Assembly: GCA_015485155.1 (NCBI GenBank)
Contig: WFUF01000025.1
Span: 62,001 to 126,000, forward strand
Source: Robiginitomaculum sp.
Lineage (GTDB): Bacteria; Pseudomonadota; Alphaproteobacteria; Caulobacterales; Maricaulaceae
Length of the DNA stretch: 64,000 nucleotides
Direction of reading: 5' to 3'
The notes beneath the pieces were generated by a model. That model saw only the letters and a program-made list of their open reading frames with translations. It searched no databases and was not told the DNA's origin. The position numbers and the translations under genes were made by a program. This document shows, piece after piece, positions 36,297 to 44,882 of this stretch (the first letter of the stretch is position 1; each line of letters starts with the position of its first letter).

Positions 36297-36986
36297 CTAT
36301 TGATATTGCTTCCATATCGCAGGAGCACCTAACTCCTTTAGGAATAGTTCATGTCGCTTTGTGTCTTCCTCTGTTATCGGGTTTGGCAGCGGGCTTTTTC
36401 TTGGTGGTCTTTGCGACCATTTAATTTCGCTTTCTGATTTGTTTTCTTTGGAAAACCTTAGGTCAAGCGCACGCTCGCGACCACCATTAAGACCAAGATA
36501 AACCTCGGCCAATAATTGCGCATCAAGCAAAGCTCCGTGAAACTCCCTGCTTTCAAGAGATATTTGCATTCTTCTGCACAAAGCATCCAGAGAATTTGGA
36601 GAGCCAGGGAACATTTCCCTTGCCAAAATTAGAGTGTCGAAAAACCTGTCCTGAGGCAGAAGAGCAAGACGATGTCTTTTTAACTCAGCATTTATAAAAC
36701 CTCGGTCAAAACTGGCATTGTGTGCCACCAGCCTAGCATCACCGATAAAATCCAAAAAGCTGTCCGCTATTTCTGCAAATTTTGGTTTGTCATAATAAAA
36801 GGCTGTTCTGTGCCCGGTTATTTTTACCACTTCTTCGGGTATGTCTCGTTCCGGGTTTATATAGGTTTGCCATGTTTTTCCCGTGGGCAGAAAATTTACA
36901 ACTTCCACGCACCCTATTTCTGTTATCCGGTCCCCGGAGTTTGCATTAAAGCCTGTAGTTTCCGTATCAAAAACAATTTCTCTCAA
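36297..36986 (-). CDS. dnaQ: DNA polymerase III epsilon subunit (3'-5' exonuclease)
   Basis: A 229-residue proofreading exonuclease of the replicative polymerase. Exo motifs are visible: I FDTETTGFNANSGDRITEIGCVEV (in part), II HNASFDRGFINAEL, III HGALLDAQLLAEVYL, with the DEDDh histidine. A short C-terminal tail that binds the alpha subunit follows. The start is TTG, with GAGG six bases upstream of ACTTG, and no ATG is available nearby. It is the fifth gene of the leftward set ppsR-maf-aroE-coaE-dnaQ next to the origin. Confidence 0.95.
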   Translation of the reverse strand: MREIVFDTETTGFNANSGDRITEIGCVEVVNFLPTGKTWQTYINPERDIPEEVVKITGHRTAFYYDKPKFAEIADSFLDFIGDARLVAHNASFDRGFINAELKRHRLALLPQDRFFDTLILAREMFPGSPNSLDALCRRMQISLESREFHGALLDAQLLAEVYLGLNGGRERALDLRFSKENKSESEIKWSQRPPRKSPLPNPITEEDTKRHELFLKELGAPAIWKQYQ

Positions 36987-37007
36987 GTTTGCCTCTTATT
37001 ACTTTGG

Positions 37008-37610
37008 TTACGGTCGAATCGACCTTTGTTTTATGTGTCGTAATATTGCTTCTACTTGCAAGCGTGCATTTTCAATACCGTCACCTGTCTCAATAATATA
37101 ATCAGCCTGCTGGCGTTTTTTAGCATCTGGTATTTGCCGCAAAAGTATTTGCTCAAACTTTTTCCTTGTCATAGCTTTTCTAGCTAAAACCCGCTCTTGT
37201 TGTACGAGCTTGGGCGCGCTTGCCAGAACCACGTAATCGACAGATTTTTCCAGCTTTTTTTCAAACAAAAGCGGAATATCAAACAAAACTATCTCTGTTC
37301 CCTTTTTTCGTTGCTTTTCTGTCCACTCCTGCCGCGCTTCTGCCACCAGGGGGTGAACCAATTGTTCCAGTAAAGCAAAGTTCTTGTCATTTGCAGCCAG
37401 ATACTCTGCCAAAATCCGCCGATCAACGGCTCCGTCAACAATTGCCTTTGGAAAGTGTTCAAAAAGCACGTGTGCGGCCTTTGAGCCTTTTTCATATAAT
37501 TTGTGGACTGCCGCATCCGCATCAAAACCTGGTATGCCGGCATCCGCAAAAAGCTTTGCGGTTGTGGTTTTACCCATGCCTATTGATCCTGTAAGGCCGA
37601 TCAGGATCAT
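37008..37610 (-). CDS. coaE: Dephospho-CoA kinase
   Basis: A 200-residue P-loop kinase catalysing the last step of coenzyme A synthesis. Walker A is GLTGSIGMGKTTTAKLF, followed by the acceptor-binding DADAAVHKLYEKG, the VLFDIPLLFE strand and the lid-like VLARKAMTRKKFEQILLRQ. It overlaps aroE by 4 bp (ATGA) and precedes dnaQ by 21 bp. Confidence 0.95.
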   Translation of the reverse strand: MILIGLTGSIGMGKTTTAKLFADAGIPGFDADAAVHKLYEKGSKAAHVLFEHFPKAIVDGAVDRRILAEYLAANDKNFALLEQLVHPLVAEARQEWTEKQRKKGTEIVLFDIPLLFEKKLEKSVDYVVLASAPKLVQQERVLARKAMTRKKFEQILLRQIPDAKKRQQADYIIETGDGIENARLQVEAILRHIKQRSIRP

Positions 37611-38479
37611 GATGTTCTTCTATTATCTTCGGCAAGGGTTCGCAGAATCAGCTGCTTTGCCAATGGGCTTTCTGGGGGATTTACCCCAAAAAACGCCTTA
37701 AAACATGGTTTTGCCTGAGCGATTAACATATCCACCCCACCCAGTGTCAATAAGCGGTTCTTCTTTGCCTGCCTTAGCAGGGGTGTGTATACGGGGCGAT
37801 AAACCAGATCATAAACAAGTTTCGTTTTTTTATAAAAATCAAGGTTAATATCCAGTGGGTCAAACCCGGTCATACCGGCACTACTGGCGTTTACTATAAT
37901 ATCTGATTGATATTCAGGTGTATTTCTGTTTTGCCAGCTTAAGGTTTTTATTTTTGTGGTTTCAAGTTGCATTGACAGCTCTCTTGCCACAATTTTTGCC
38001 CGTTTATCAGACCTGTTACACAAAGTAATTTTCCTTACCCCCGCAAGAGCCAAAGCAATTAGAACCGCTCTTGCCGCGCCTCCGGCCCCAAAAACCAAAA
38101 CCGTATTGCCGGTTATTTCTTCTTTTCCCAAAACCTGCAAAAGTGGTTGTAAAAAGCCTTTTGTATCTGTGTTATATGCTATTAGTCTCTGGTCTTTTTT
38201 AATCAACAGGTTGGCCGCACCTGTTTTTTTAACAATTGGCGTCACTTCATCTACAAGCTCGACAACACGTTGCTTGTGGGGAAGCGTGACATTTGCTCCA
38301 ACAAAATCCGTATCAGCCTTAAATTTTTGTATCTGTTTTTCAAGCTCTTCTGATTTTGTGTGTAACGGCTGAAATCGACCTGTAATATTGGTCTCTTTTA
38401 ACCATGTACGGTGCAGTAGCGGAGACAAGCTGTGTCCGATGGGGTCGCCAATGACATATGCTGTTGGATTATTGTTCAA
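37607..38479 (-). CDS. aroE: Shikimate dehydrogenase
   Basis: A 290-residue NADPH-dependent reductase of 3-dehydroshikimate. The substrate-binding GDPIGHSLSPLLHR and NVTLPHKQRV (catalytic lysine), the nucleotide motif GAGGAARAV, CNRSDKRA, and the C-terminal GGVDMLIAQAKPCFKAFFG are seen. The start is TTG in a TTGA overlap with the maf stop; coaE follows with another 4-bp overlap. Confidence 0.95.
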   Translation of the reverse strand: MNNNPTAYVIGDPIGHSLSPLLHRTWLKETNITGRFQPLHTKSEELEKQIQKFKADTDFVGANVTLPHKQRVVELVDEVTPIVKKTGAANLLIKKDQRLIAYNTDTKGFLQPLLQVLGKEEITGNTVLVFGAGGAARAVLIALALAGVRKITLCNRSDKRAKIVARELSMQLETTKIKTLSWQNRNTPEYQSDIIVNASSAGMTGFDPLDINLDFYKKTKLVYDLVYRPVYTPLLRQAKKNRLLTLGGVDMLIAQAKPCFKAFFGVNPPESPLAKQLILRTLAEDNRRTS

Positions 38480-39075
38480 GATCCTAACCCGCCAAATTTT
38501 CGTAAAGCGGCAAGAACAGGAATTATAGGTAAGCCAAGCATGGCGGAGAAATCTGCGTCAATCTCCTCAAATAATTGTATGCTTTGACCTTCCAACAAAT
38601 AACAACCAACACTGGACAGGGTTTTTTCTCCGGTTTTTTCTAATACTGAATCCAGCGCTCTTTCGCTAAATTTTCGCATTTTTAAACGTGATTGATAGCT
38701 ATACTTCCATAAAGTGTTTTTATTTTGAACCAAAACACAAGAGCCAATAAGAAAATGCTCTCTTCCTCGCAAACTCCACAGACGTTGTTTTGCCTGCTCC
38801 ATGTTTTTTACTTTATCCAGAGCTTCTCCATCTACCTCTAGCACCTGATCTGCGCCAATAACCAGCGTCTGCTTGCAGACTTTTGCAGACAATGCTTTTG
38901 CTTCAGCCAAAACTTCAACCAGCTTGGTTGGTGTAAAATGTAAATTTTTTGCCTTAATTTCTGCTTCGTCTACAGGTGGGGAAATACTTGTAAAATCAAG
39001 ACCTGCCGAAGATAAAATTTTCCTGCGGATGGAACTGGAAGAAGCCAGCACAAGAGGTAATGGCTGCAGACTCAT
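38476..39075 (-). CDS. maf: Maf family nucleotide pyrophosphatase
   Basis: A 199-residue Maf-like nucleoside triphosphate pyrophosphatase, a house-cleaning enzyme that hydrolyses non-canonical or specific NTPs. Motifs are LASSSSIRRKILSSAGLDF, VDEAEIKAK, the catalytic aspartate in VIGADQVLEVDGE and the later IDADFSAMLGLPII. The YceF- or YhdE-like specificity is not certain from this. It overlaps both ppsR and aroE by 4 bp. Confidence 0.93.
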   Translation of the reverse strand: MSLQPLPLVLASSSSIRRKILSSAGLDFTSISPPVDEAEIKAKNLHFTPTKLVEVLAEAKALSAKVCKQTLVIGADQVLEVDGEALDKVKNMEQAKQRLWSLRGREHFLIGSCVLVQNKNTLWKYSYQSRLKMRKFSERALDSVLEKTGEKTLSSVGCYLLEGQSIQLFEEIDADFSAMLGLPIIPVLAALRKFGGLGS

Positions 39076-39908
39076 TCTGTTTCTTCTCTTTCTTGAATCA
39101 AAGAAATAATTTTAGCTGCAGTTTCTTCGATGGATCTTCTTGTTACATCGATAACCGGCCATTGATGTCTGGCAAATAATCGTTTTGCGTGCACCACCTC
39201 TCGTCTTACCTCTGTTTCATCTACATAAGCGGTGGTTCTTTGTTCATTTAGTGATAACAGCCTGTTTCTTCTTATTTGCACTAGGCGTTTTGGACTGATG
39301 GTCAGGCCAACTACCAGTGGTTTTTGTAAATCTTCTATTTCCAATGGTAAATCAACGCCCGGAACCACTGGTATGTTTGCCGCCTTTATTCCGCGATTGG
39401 CCAAATATACACAAGTTGGCGTTTTAGATGTGCGACTAACCCCCAAAAGAATAACCTCTGCATTATTCAATCGTGAGCCAAGCTGTCCATCATCATGAGT
39501 TGTTGCAAAGTTAAGTGCGTCAATTCTGCGATAATAATTGTCGTTTTGGGTGTGTTGCGCTCCGGTTTCATGAATAATTGGCGTTCCCAAATACTGGCTC
39601 ATCGTCTTTAATAAGGGATCTAGAACATCGGTGCACGGAGTTCCATTTTCTGCACACCAAGAAACCAGTTGCTCACGACGGCTCTCACTTACAATGGTAA
39701 ACATCACCAGTCCTGGATATTTTTCCAGCGCCTCGATAACCTGTTCCATCTGACGCTCCGAACGAACCAGAGTATGAAGGTGCTCAATCGGAATAAGTTT
39801 TGAAAACTGCGCGCAAGTGGCGCGCATTACTCCTGCCAGCGTTTCTCCTGTTGAATCAGAAACCAGATGCACGTGTAAAAACAGCCCAGGTGTTGTGGGA
39901 GAGCTCAT
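39072..39908 (-). CDS. Pyruvate, phosphate/water dikinase regulatory protein (DUF299)
   Basis: A 278-residue bifunctional kinase/pyrophosphorylase of the PpsR/PDRP family that inactivates or reactivates pyruvate phosphate dikinase or PEP synthase. Typical segments: LHVHLVSDSTGETLAGVMRA, ILLGVSRTSKTPTCVYLA (the P-loop region) and GLTISPKRLVQIRRNRL, with the C-terminal VIDVTRRSIEETAAKI. It is the first leftward gene left of the origin gap; in Caulobacter the homologue borders the origin opposite hemE. The start is ATG. Confidence 0.93.
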   Translation of the reverse strand: MSSPTTPGLFLHVHLVSDSTGETLAGVMRATCAQFSKLIPIEHLHTLVRSERQMEQVIEALEKYPGLVMFTIVSESRREQLVSWCAENGTPCTDVLDPLLKTMSQYLGTPIIHETGAQHTQNDNYYRRIDALNFATTHDDGQLGSRLNNAEVILLGVSRTSKTPTCVYLANRGIKAANIPVVPGVDLPLEIEDLQKPLVVGLTISPKRLVQIRRNRLLSLNEQRTTAYVDETEVRREVVHAKRLFARHQWPVIDVTRRSIEETAAKIISLIQEREETE

Positions 39909-39930
39909 GGTAAAACACCTTGGTTAAGTG

Positions 39931-39946
39931 TTAACAAAATGTTAAC
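39931..39946 (+). promoter_or_regulatory. Candidate CtrA-binding site in the origin region
   Basis: TTAA, seven bases, TTAAC: an exact match to the TTAA-N7-TTAAC consensus of the cell-cycle regulator CtrA. Another TTAA lies three bases upstream (39924-39927), and GTTAAC occurs twice. It sits 22-38 bp upstream of the ppsR start and at the edge of the origin. Caulobacter CtrA represses replication from comparable sites. Binding here is inferred only. Confidence 0.5.
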
Positions 39947-40148
39947 AGGATTGGGCATTTTTTATCCTTTTTATTAACGAGAAGACAGCTAACCGTTTCT
40001 TACAAGTTTTTCACATTGTTTCCACAGACAAAAAAGACAGATCATAAAACTTCTATTTTCCGTTTTTTTTGTGCATATTTTTCTTTGAACTTATCCTTTT
40101 GATATTATTATGTTTTTTTATCTTTTTTTTGAAGAAGATATTTGTTTT

Positions 40149-40157
40149 TGTGGATAA
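40149..40157 (-). promoter_or_regulatory. Perfect DnaA box
   Basis: TGTGGATAA, the reverse complement of the high-affinity DnaA box TTATCCACA, directly right of the T-rich tract in the origin gap. Confidence 0.75.
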
Positions 40158-40250
40158 AACTGTAATTTTCTGTATACCTGTGTTTTCCAAGAAGTTATCA
40201 GCTTAAAAACAATCATAACAACTTTAAATTAAGTAATTAGGTAAAAATCT

Positions 40251-41282
40251 GTGTCCCTCCCTTTGCTTGTTAAAACTTTAAATGGCCAACTGAATGAAAG
40301 GCCTCCGGTATGGATAATGCGCCAAGCTGGCAGATATCTTCCCGAATATCGAGAGTTAAGACAAAAAGCGAATAATTTTATAGATTTTTGCCTTAATCCT
40401 GAAATGGCGGCAGAGGCGACTTTGCAACCATTGCGACGATTTGATCTTGATGCAGCTATTTTGTTTGCTGATATATTGTTAATTCCCATGGCGTTTGGGA
40501 TGAATTTGCAATTCATTCCAGGAAAAGGCCCAGTTCTTGATCCGGTTTCATTTAAGGATAATCTTGATAAATATCGAAACGAATGGTCAGTTGAAAAGCT
40601 AAAAAATGTTGGTGAAACAGTCGAAAGAGTAAGGGCGGCACTACCAAAGGACAAGGCTCTTATTGGTTTTGCAGGATCTCCCTGGACTGTTGCAACCTAT
40701 ATGGTTGAAGGAGAAGGAAGCCGGGATAAATGGGAGGCAAGAGTCTGGGCATGGAAAGATCAAGAAGGGTTTGATCAGTTATTGCGCTTAATTGAAGAGG
40801 CCACAGTAGAATATCTTTTAATGCAGGTAAAATCCGGTGCCCAGGTGTTAAAGCTTTTTGATTCGTGGACAGACAATTTATCGCCAGTGCTGTTTGAGCA
40901 AGTGGTAATTAAGCCTACTTCCAGAATCATCAGGCAATTGCGAAATAAGGGTGTAACCTGTCCAATTATTGGTTTTCCAAGAGGTTGTGGCGGTTTGATT
41001 GGTAAATATGTATCGGAAACCGGTTGTACGGCCATAGGGCTTGATCAGGGACAAACGGCAAATTTTGTCGATAACTGTTTGCCGCCAATGTTTCCTGTAC
41101 AGGGAAATCTGGATAATTCCCTGTTTATGGCAGGAGGAGAACGTCTGGAGCCGGAAATAGAACGGATAATCAGTGATTTTTCTAACAGGCCACATGTTTT
41201 TAATTTAGGACACGGTATTACACCAAAAACACCAATTGCCCATATGCAAAGAATGATTAAGACCGTAAAGGGTTCAAGTTGA
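40251..41282 (+). CDS. hemE: Uroporphyrinogen decarboxylase
   Basis: A 343-residue enzyme that decarboxylates uroporphyrinogen III to coproporphyrinogen III. The signature PPVWIMRQAGRYLPEYRELR, the catalytic aspartate region LFADILLIPMAFGM, GSPWTVATYMVEG and NLGHGITPKTP are seen. The start is GTG with AGG about ten bases upstream. It is the first rightward gene after the origin and overlaps hemH by 4 bp (TTGA). HemE-HemH-HemJ form a heme operon. Confidence 0.96.
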   Translation: MSLPLLVKTLNGQLNERPPVWIMRQAGRYLPEYRELRQKANNFIDFCLNPEMAAEATLQPLRRFDLDAAILFADILLIPMAFGMNLQFIPGKGPVLDPVSFKDNLDKYRNEWSVEKLKNVGETVERVRAALPKDKALIGFAGSPWTVATYMVEGEGSRDKWEARVWAWKDQEGFDQLLRLIEEATVEYLLMQVKSGAQVLKLFDSWTDNLSPVLFEQVVIKPTSRIIRQLRNKGVTCPIIGFPRGCGGLIGKYVSETGCTAIGLDQGQTANFVDNCLPPMFPVQGNLDNSLFMAGGERLEPEIERIISDFSNRPHVFNLGHGITPKTPIAHMQRMIKTVKGSS

Positions 41283-42259
41283 ACAGATTAAACAAAAAAA
41301 TAGCCGTGGTTTTATTTAATTTAGGCGGCCCTGATGAACAAAATGACGTTCGTCCGTTTTTGAAAAACCTGTTTAGCGATCCGGCAATTATAGATCTTCC
41401 ATTTGGTTTTAGGCATCTTCTAGCAGAAATTATTAGTCGAAGACGTGAAAGAACAGCCTGTGCAAACTATCAGTTGATGGGTGGAGGATCATGTTTGCTT
41501 GAAGAAACAGAAAACCAAAGAGCTTCTTTGGAGCAAGAACTTAAAAGCAGATATCCAGATTACGAATGGTTTTGTGTTACCGCTATGAGATATTGGGAGC
41601 CTCGGGCAAAAAGCGCCTTGGAAAAGGTCATAGAATTTGCACCGGACGAGGTGGTTTTATTGCCCCTTTACCCGCAGTTTTCAAAATCTACCAGCCAGTC
41701 ATCTTTTGATGAATGGGAAAAACTGGCACAGCCTTATAATTGGAAAACCAGAAAAATAGTTTCCTATGAAACCGATGATCTTTTTATCAAGGCTCATGTA
41801 GATAGAATTATTAAAACATGGGAAAAATCAGAAAAACCAAACAATATCAAGGTGTTATTTAGTGCTCATGGGTTACCACAAAGGAATATAGAAAGGGGTG
41901 ACCCTTATCAGCAGCAAATTGAGAGCACTGTAACTGCAATTGTTAGTCAATTGCCAAAGGAACTGCAAGAAACGCAAATTTGCTATCAAAGCAGGGTAGG
42001 AAGGTTAAAGTGGATTGGCCCAAGCACAATTGAAACTATAGAAAAAGCAGGGGAAGAAAAACAAAGTGTGATGTTGGTTCCGGTTTCTTTTGTTTCTGAA
42101 CATGTTGAAACCCTAGTAGAACTTGATATTGAAATTTTTGAAATAGCCAAAAGAAGCGGGGTAAACCTGTTTTTGCGTGTTGAAGCGCTGCGAACACACC
42201 CTGATTTTATTTTGGCTTTGGCCGAGCTGGTTTTTCACAGTATGACAGAAATTAACTAA
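41279..42259 (+). CDS. hemH: Ferrochelatase
   Basis: A 326-residue enzyme that inserts iron into protoporphyrin IX. Seen are VVLFNLGGPDEQNDVRPFL, the LPLYPQFSKSTSQSS region, the catalytic histidine in LFSAHGLPQRNIERGDPY, CYQSRVGRLKWIGPST and the second conserved segment VPVSFVSEHVETLVELDIE. The start is TTG overlapping the hemE stop, so translation is probably coupled. hemJ starts immediately after its stop. Confidence 0.95.
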   Translation: MNRLNKKIAVVLFNLGGPDEQNDVRPFLKNLFSDPAIIDLPFGFRHLLAEIISRRRERTACANYQLMGGGSCLLEETENQRASLEQELKSRYPDYEWFCVTAMRYWEPRAKSALEKVIEFAPDEVVLLPLYPQFSKSTSQSSFDEWEKLAQPYNWKTRKIVSYETDDLFIKAHVDRIIKTWEKSEKPNNIKVLFSAHGLPQRNIERGDPYQQQIESTVTAIVSQLPKELQETQICYQSRVGRLKWIGPSTIETIEKAGEEKQSVMLVPVSFVSEHVETLVELDIEIFEIAKRSGVNLFLRVEALRTHPDFILALAELVFHSMTEIN

Positions 42260-42718
42260 ATGGATTTTGTGGTTGAACAATATAATTGGTGGCGGGCCGG
42301 GCACATTGTTTTTGTGATTTTCTGGATGGCAGCATTGTTGTTTTTACCGAGAAAATTTGTTTATCAGTTTAGAACCCCTGTAAACAGCGCTGCTAGTGCT
42401 GACCTGATAAATCAGCAAAAAGTTTTGATAAAGATAATTATGAACCCCTCCGGGATTGGGACATGGTTGTTTGGAATTTTGCTATTATTTGCAAATTACG
42501 GTCGCTCTGGTTCTCTAGAAACGTTTTATCACCCTGCATGGATTATAAAGCTTGTTTTGGTGCTTGTTATGAGCTATTTTCATGTATTTTACCTTATAAG
42601 CCATAAAAACTTTTGTTCTGAGAACAGAACATACAGCGAAAAATTTTGGCGGATGTTAAACGAGGGCCCTGCCATTTTAAGTATATTAATTGTTGTTGCA
42701 GCAGTAGTTTTTATTTAG
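42260..42718 (+). CDS. hemJ: Protoporphyrinogen oxidase HemJ
   Basis: A 152-residue membrane protein with four helices that oxidises protoporphyrinogen IX to protoporphyrin IX, the step before ferrochelatase. The conserved histidine is in WWRAGHIVFVIFWMAALLFLPR, with the LPR arginine and following FVYQF; the conserved lysine region HPAWIIKLVLVL and the SYFHVFYL helix are present. The gene directly follows the hemH stop codon, giving a continuous hemE-hemH-hemJ operon. No HemG/HemY is visible in the window. Confidence 0.9.
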   Translation: MDFVVEQYNWWRAGHIVFVIFWMAALLFLPRKFVYQFRTPVNSAASADLINQQKVLIKIIMNPSGIGTWLFGILLLFANYGRSGSLETFYHPAWIIKLVLVLVMSYFHVFYLISHKNFCSENRTYSEKFWRMLNEGPAILSILIVVAAVVFI

Positions 42719-42769
42719 CAGGGCTTGACGGTGGCTTATAGCTGTGGTTTTCGTAAATCCCTTCTTTTT

Positions 42770-42789
42770 GAAACAGCTTAGTCTGTTTC
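42770..42789 (+). other. Hairpin between hemJ and rho
   Basis: A perfect 7-bp inverted repeat GAAACAG, 6-nt loop CTTAGT, CTGTTTC. It lies 51 bases after hemJ and 70 bases before the preferred rho start. A CACACACACA run and an AT-rich TTTTATAAAAATAA follow. It may be part of the hemJ terminator or the rho leader; it lacks a T-run. Confidence 0.35.
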
Positions 42790-42859
42790 GCACACACACA
42801 TTTTATAAAAATAAGCCTACTTGCCAGAAAATACGGGCAGGGAGAGCATAAGGTTTAAT

Positions 42860-44197
42860 ATGAGCAATTTGGATCAAGAAGAGCAAACAGTAATTGATGA
42901 GCCTGTAAAAAAGAGCAGCAACCCATTTGGTTTGACCAAGATGACAATGGCTGAACTAAAGGAAAAATCGCCTAAGGCCCTATTGGAATTTGCAGAAAAG
43001 CTGGAAATTCAAAACGCATCAACCATGCGAAAACAAGACATGATGTTTGCAATACTAAAAGACCTGGCCGAACGGGATGTAGAGGTAATTGGGCAGGGCA
43101 CATTGGAGGTTATGCAAGACGGGTTTGGTTTTTTGCGCTCGGCAGATGCAAATTATCTGGCTGGCCCGGATGATATTTATGTCAGCCCGGCACAGATCAA
43201 AAAAATGGCCCTGCGTACAGGAGATACAGTTGAAGGCGAAATCCGTTCACCACGGGATGAAGAGCGTTATTTTGCCTTGCGAAAAGTTACACTAATAAAT
43301 TTTGAAGATCCTGAAAAAGCGCGTCACAAGGTTCATTTTGACAATCTTACGCCGCTTTATCCTGAAGACAGGATGTATATGGAAACCAAGGATCCAACAA
43401 AAAAGGACAGATCCGGCAGGGTTATTGATATTGTTGCGCCGCTTGGAAAAGGGCAAAGAGCGCTAATTGTTGCTCCACCGCGTACGGGTAAAACCGTCTT
43501 GTTGCAAAACATTGCCATTGCTATTGCAGAAAACCAGCCGGAATGTTTTTTGATAGTGTTGCTTATCGACGAGCGCCCCGAAGAAGTTACGGACATGCAA
43601 CGTTCAGTTAAAGGCGAAGTAATAGCATCAACCTTTGATGAACCGCCGACGCGCCATGTGCAAATTGCTGAAATGGTTATAGAAAAAGCAAAAAGACTTG
43701 TTGAGCACGGCAGAGACGTAGTCATTTTACTTGATTCAATCACCCGTCTGGGCCGGGCCTATAACACGGTTGTTCCGTCTTCTGGGAAGGTTTTGACCGG
43801 CGGTGTTGATGCAAATGCCCTGCAGCGCCCAAAACGGTTTTTTGGAGCGGCGAGAAACATAGAGCACGGCGGATCATTGACCATTGTTTCTACAGCTTTG
43901 ATCGATACAGGTTCACGCATGGACGATGTGATCTTTGAAGAATTTAAGGGAACAGGAAATTCAGAAATTGTCCTGGACAGGAAGGTTTCTGATAAACGGG
44001 TGTTCCCAGCAATTGATGTTACAAAGTCAGGAACAAGAAAAGAAGAACTTATTGTTGATGCGGATAAACTTGCCAAAACATTTGTATTAAGGCGCATTAT
44101 AAACCCGATGGGCACGATTGATGCTATTGAGTTTTTATTGGAAAAATTGCGTCAAACCAAAGACAATGAAGAGTTTTTTGATAGCATGAACACTTAA
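42860..44197 (+). CDS. rho: Transcription termination factor Rho
   Basis: A 445-residue hexameric RNA helicase for factor-dependent termination. The N-terminal RNA-binding domain contains [21 protein letters not shown] (in part) and [23 protein letters not shown]. The ATPase part has Walker [13 protein letters not shown], Walker [17 protein letters not shown] and the Q/R-loop region [20 protein letters not shown]. The ATG at 42860 is preceded by AAGG; an in-frame TTG 13 codons earlier is unlikely. It follows the heme operon, as is usual in alphaproteobacteria. Confidence 0.96.
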   Translation: MSNLDQEEQTVIDEPVKKSSNPFGLTKMTMAELKEKSPKALLEFAEKLEIQNASTMRKQDMMFAILKDLAERDVEVIGQGTLEVMQDGFGFLRSADANYLAGPDDIYVSPAQIKKMALRTGDTVEGEIRSPRDEERYFALRKVTLINFEDPEKARHKVHFDNLTPLYPEDRMYMETKDPTKKDRSGRVIDIVAPLGKGQRALIVAPPRTGKTVLLQNIAIAIAENQPECFLIVLLIDERPEEVTDMQRSVKGEVIASTFDEPPTRHVQIAEMVIEKAKRLVEHGRDVVILLDSITRLGRAYNTVVPSSGKVLTGGVDANALQRPKRFFGAARNIEHGGSLTIVSTALIDTGSRMDDVIFEEFKGTGNSEIVLDRKVSDKRVFPAIDVTKSGTRKEELIVDADKLAKTFVLRRIINPMGTIDAIEFLLEKLRQTKDNEEFFDSMNT

Positions 44198-44213
44198 GAT
44201 AGCAGGTATATTT

Positions 44214-44831
44214 ATGAGCATTAAATTATATCACGCCAAACACAGCCGCTCGCTTCGTGTGTTGTGGTTGCTGGAAGAGGCAGGCCTGCCCTATACGCTG
44301 GAAGTTGTTGACCTTGCCCTTGGCAACACTGGTGGCGAAAATTATGCCAAGATAAACCCCTTGCAAAAAGTTCCTGCGATTAAGGTTGAAAATGAAGTTT
44401 TGCAGGAAAGCACGGCTATTTTGGAGTTTCTTGCCAACCGTTTTGATCTGGACAATTTGCTGGTGTCAAAAGACCATGAAGATTATGGACGATTCTTGCA
44501 ATGGCTCCACGGTGGTGAGTCAGGATTTGGGATGTATCTTTCCCTTTATTTTGGCCACACGGTTTTGTTGCCAGAAGAACAGCGAAACAAGATGATGGCT
44601 GTTTGGGCTGCAGATAATTTGAAGAAAATACTTAACCTGTTTGCAGAATCTCTGGCAAACCGAGATTTTATTGCTGCTGACAGGTTTACAATTGCCGATA
44701 TTTCAGTGGGTTATATTTTATACGGCATATCACTGCTTGGAAAACAAGAAGAAATGGCGCCAAAAAGTGTTTTGGCGTGGTGGAGGGGTATATCAGAGCG
44801 TCCGGCCCTTCAAAAAGCCATAAGCCTTTAA
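44214..44831 (+). CDS. Glutathione S-transferase family protein
   Basis: A 205-residue GST-fold protein. The N-terminal thioredoxin-like domain has SIKLYHAKHSRSLRVLWLLEEAGLPY with a serine at the usual catalytic position, VPAIKVENEVLQESTAILEFL (cis-proline and the ES glutathione-binding motif), and an all-helical C-terminal domain with FTIADISVGYILYG. It may conjugate or reduce small electrophiles; the substrate is unknown. It lies 16 bp after rho and 51 bp before mnmE, a spot where most relatives have no GST. Confidence 0.9.
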   Translation: MSIKLYHAKHSRSLRVLWLLEEAGLPYTLEVVDLALGNTGGENYAKINPLQKVPAIKVENEVLQESTAILEFLANRFDLDNLLVSKDHEDYGRFLQWLHGGESGFGMYLSLYFGHTVLLPEEQRNKMMAVWAADNLKKILNLFAESLANRDFIAADRFTIADISVGYILYGISLLGKQEEMAPKSVLAWWRGISERPALQKAISL

Positions 44832-44882
44832 GGTTAAACATTTTAACCTACAGATTAAATCAAACCTGGCAGCAGTTATAAA

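Larger units (their letters stand above)
39909..40250. other. oriC: Predicted chromosomal replication origin (oriC)
   Basis: A 342-bp non-coding gap between divergent ppsR and hemE, the position of the Caulobacter origin and of many alphaproteobacterial origins. It is very AT-rich: I count 11 G+C in 60 bases at 40081-40140. It holds one perfect DnaA box (TGTGGATAA, 40149-40157), one box matching TTWTNCACA (TTTTTCACA, 40007-40015), a one-mismatch box (TGTGCATAT, 40070-40078) and a two-mismatch box (GTTTCCACA, 40018-40026). TTATCCTTTT occurs twice (39962-39971 and 40091-40100). The T-rich stretch 40060-40135 is a likely unwinding element. The gap also contains the hemE and ppsR promoter regions. 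Confidence 0.75.

Noticed and set aside
39962-40100. TTATCCTTTT repeats as DnaA boxes
   Set aside because: They share TTATCC with the box but lack the CACA end, so I list them only as a repeat in the origin gap.
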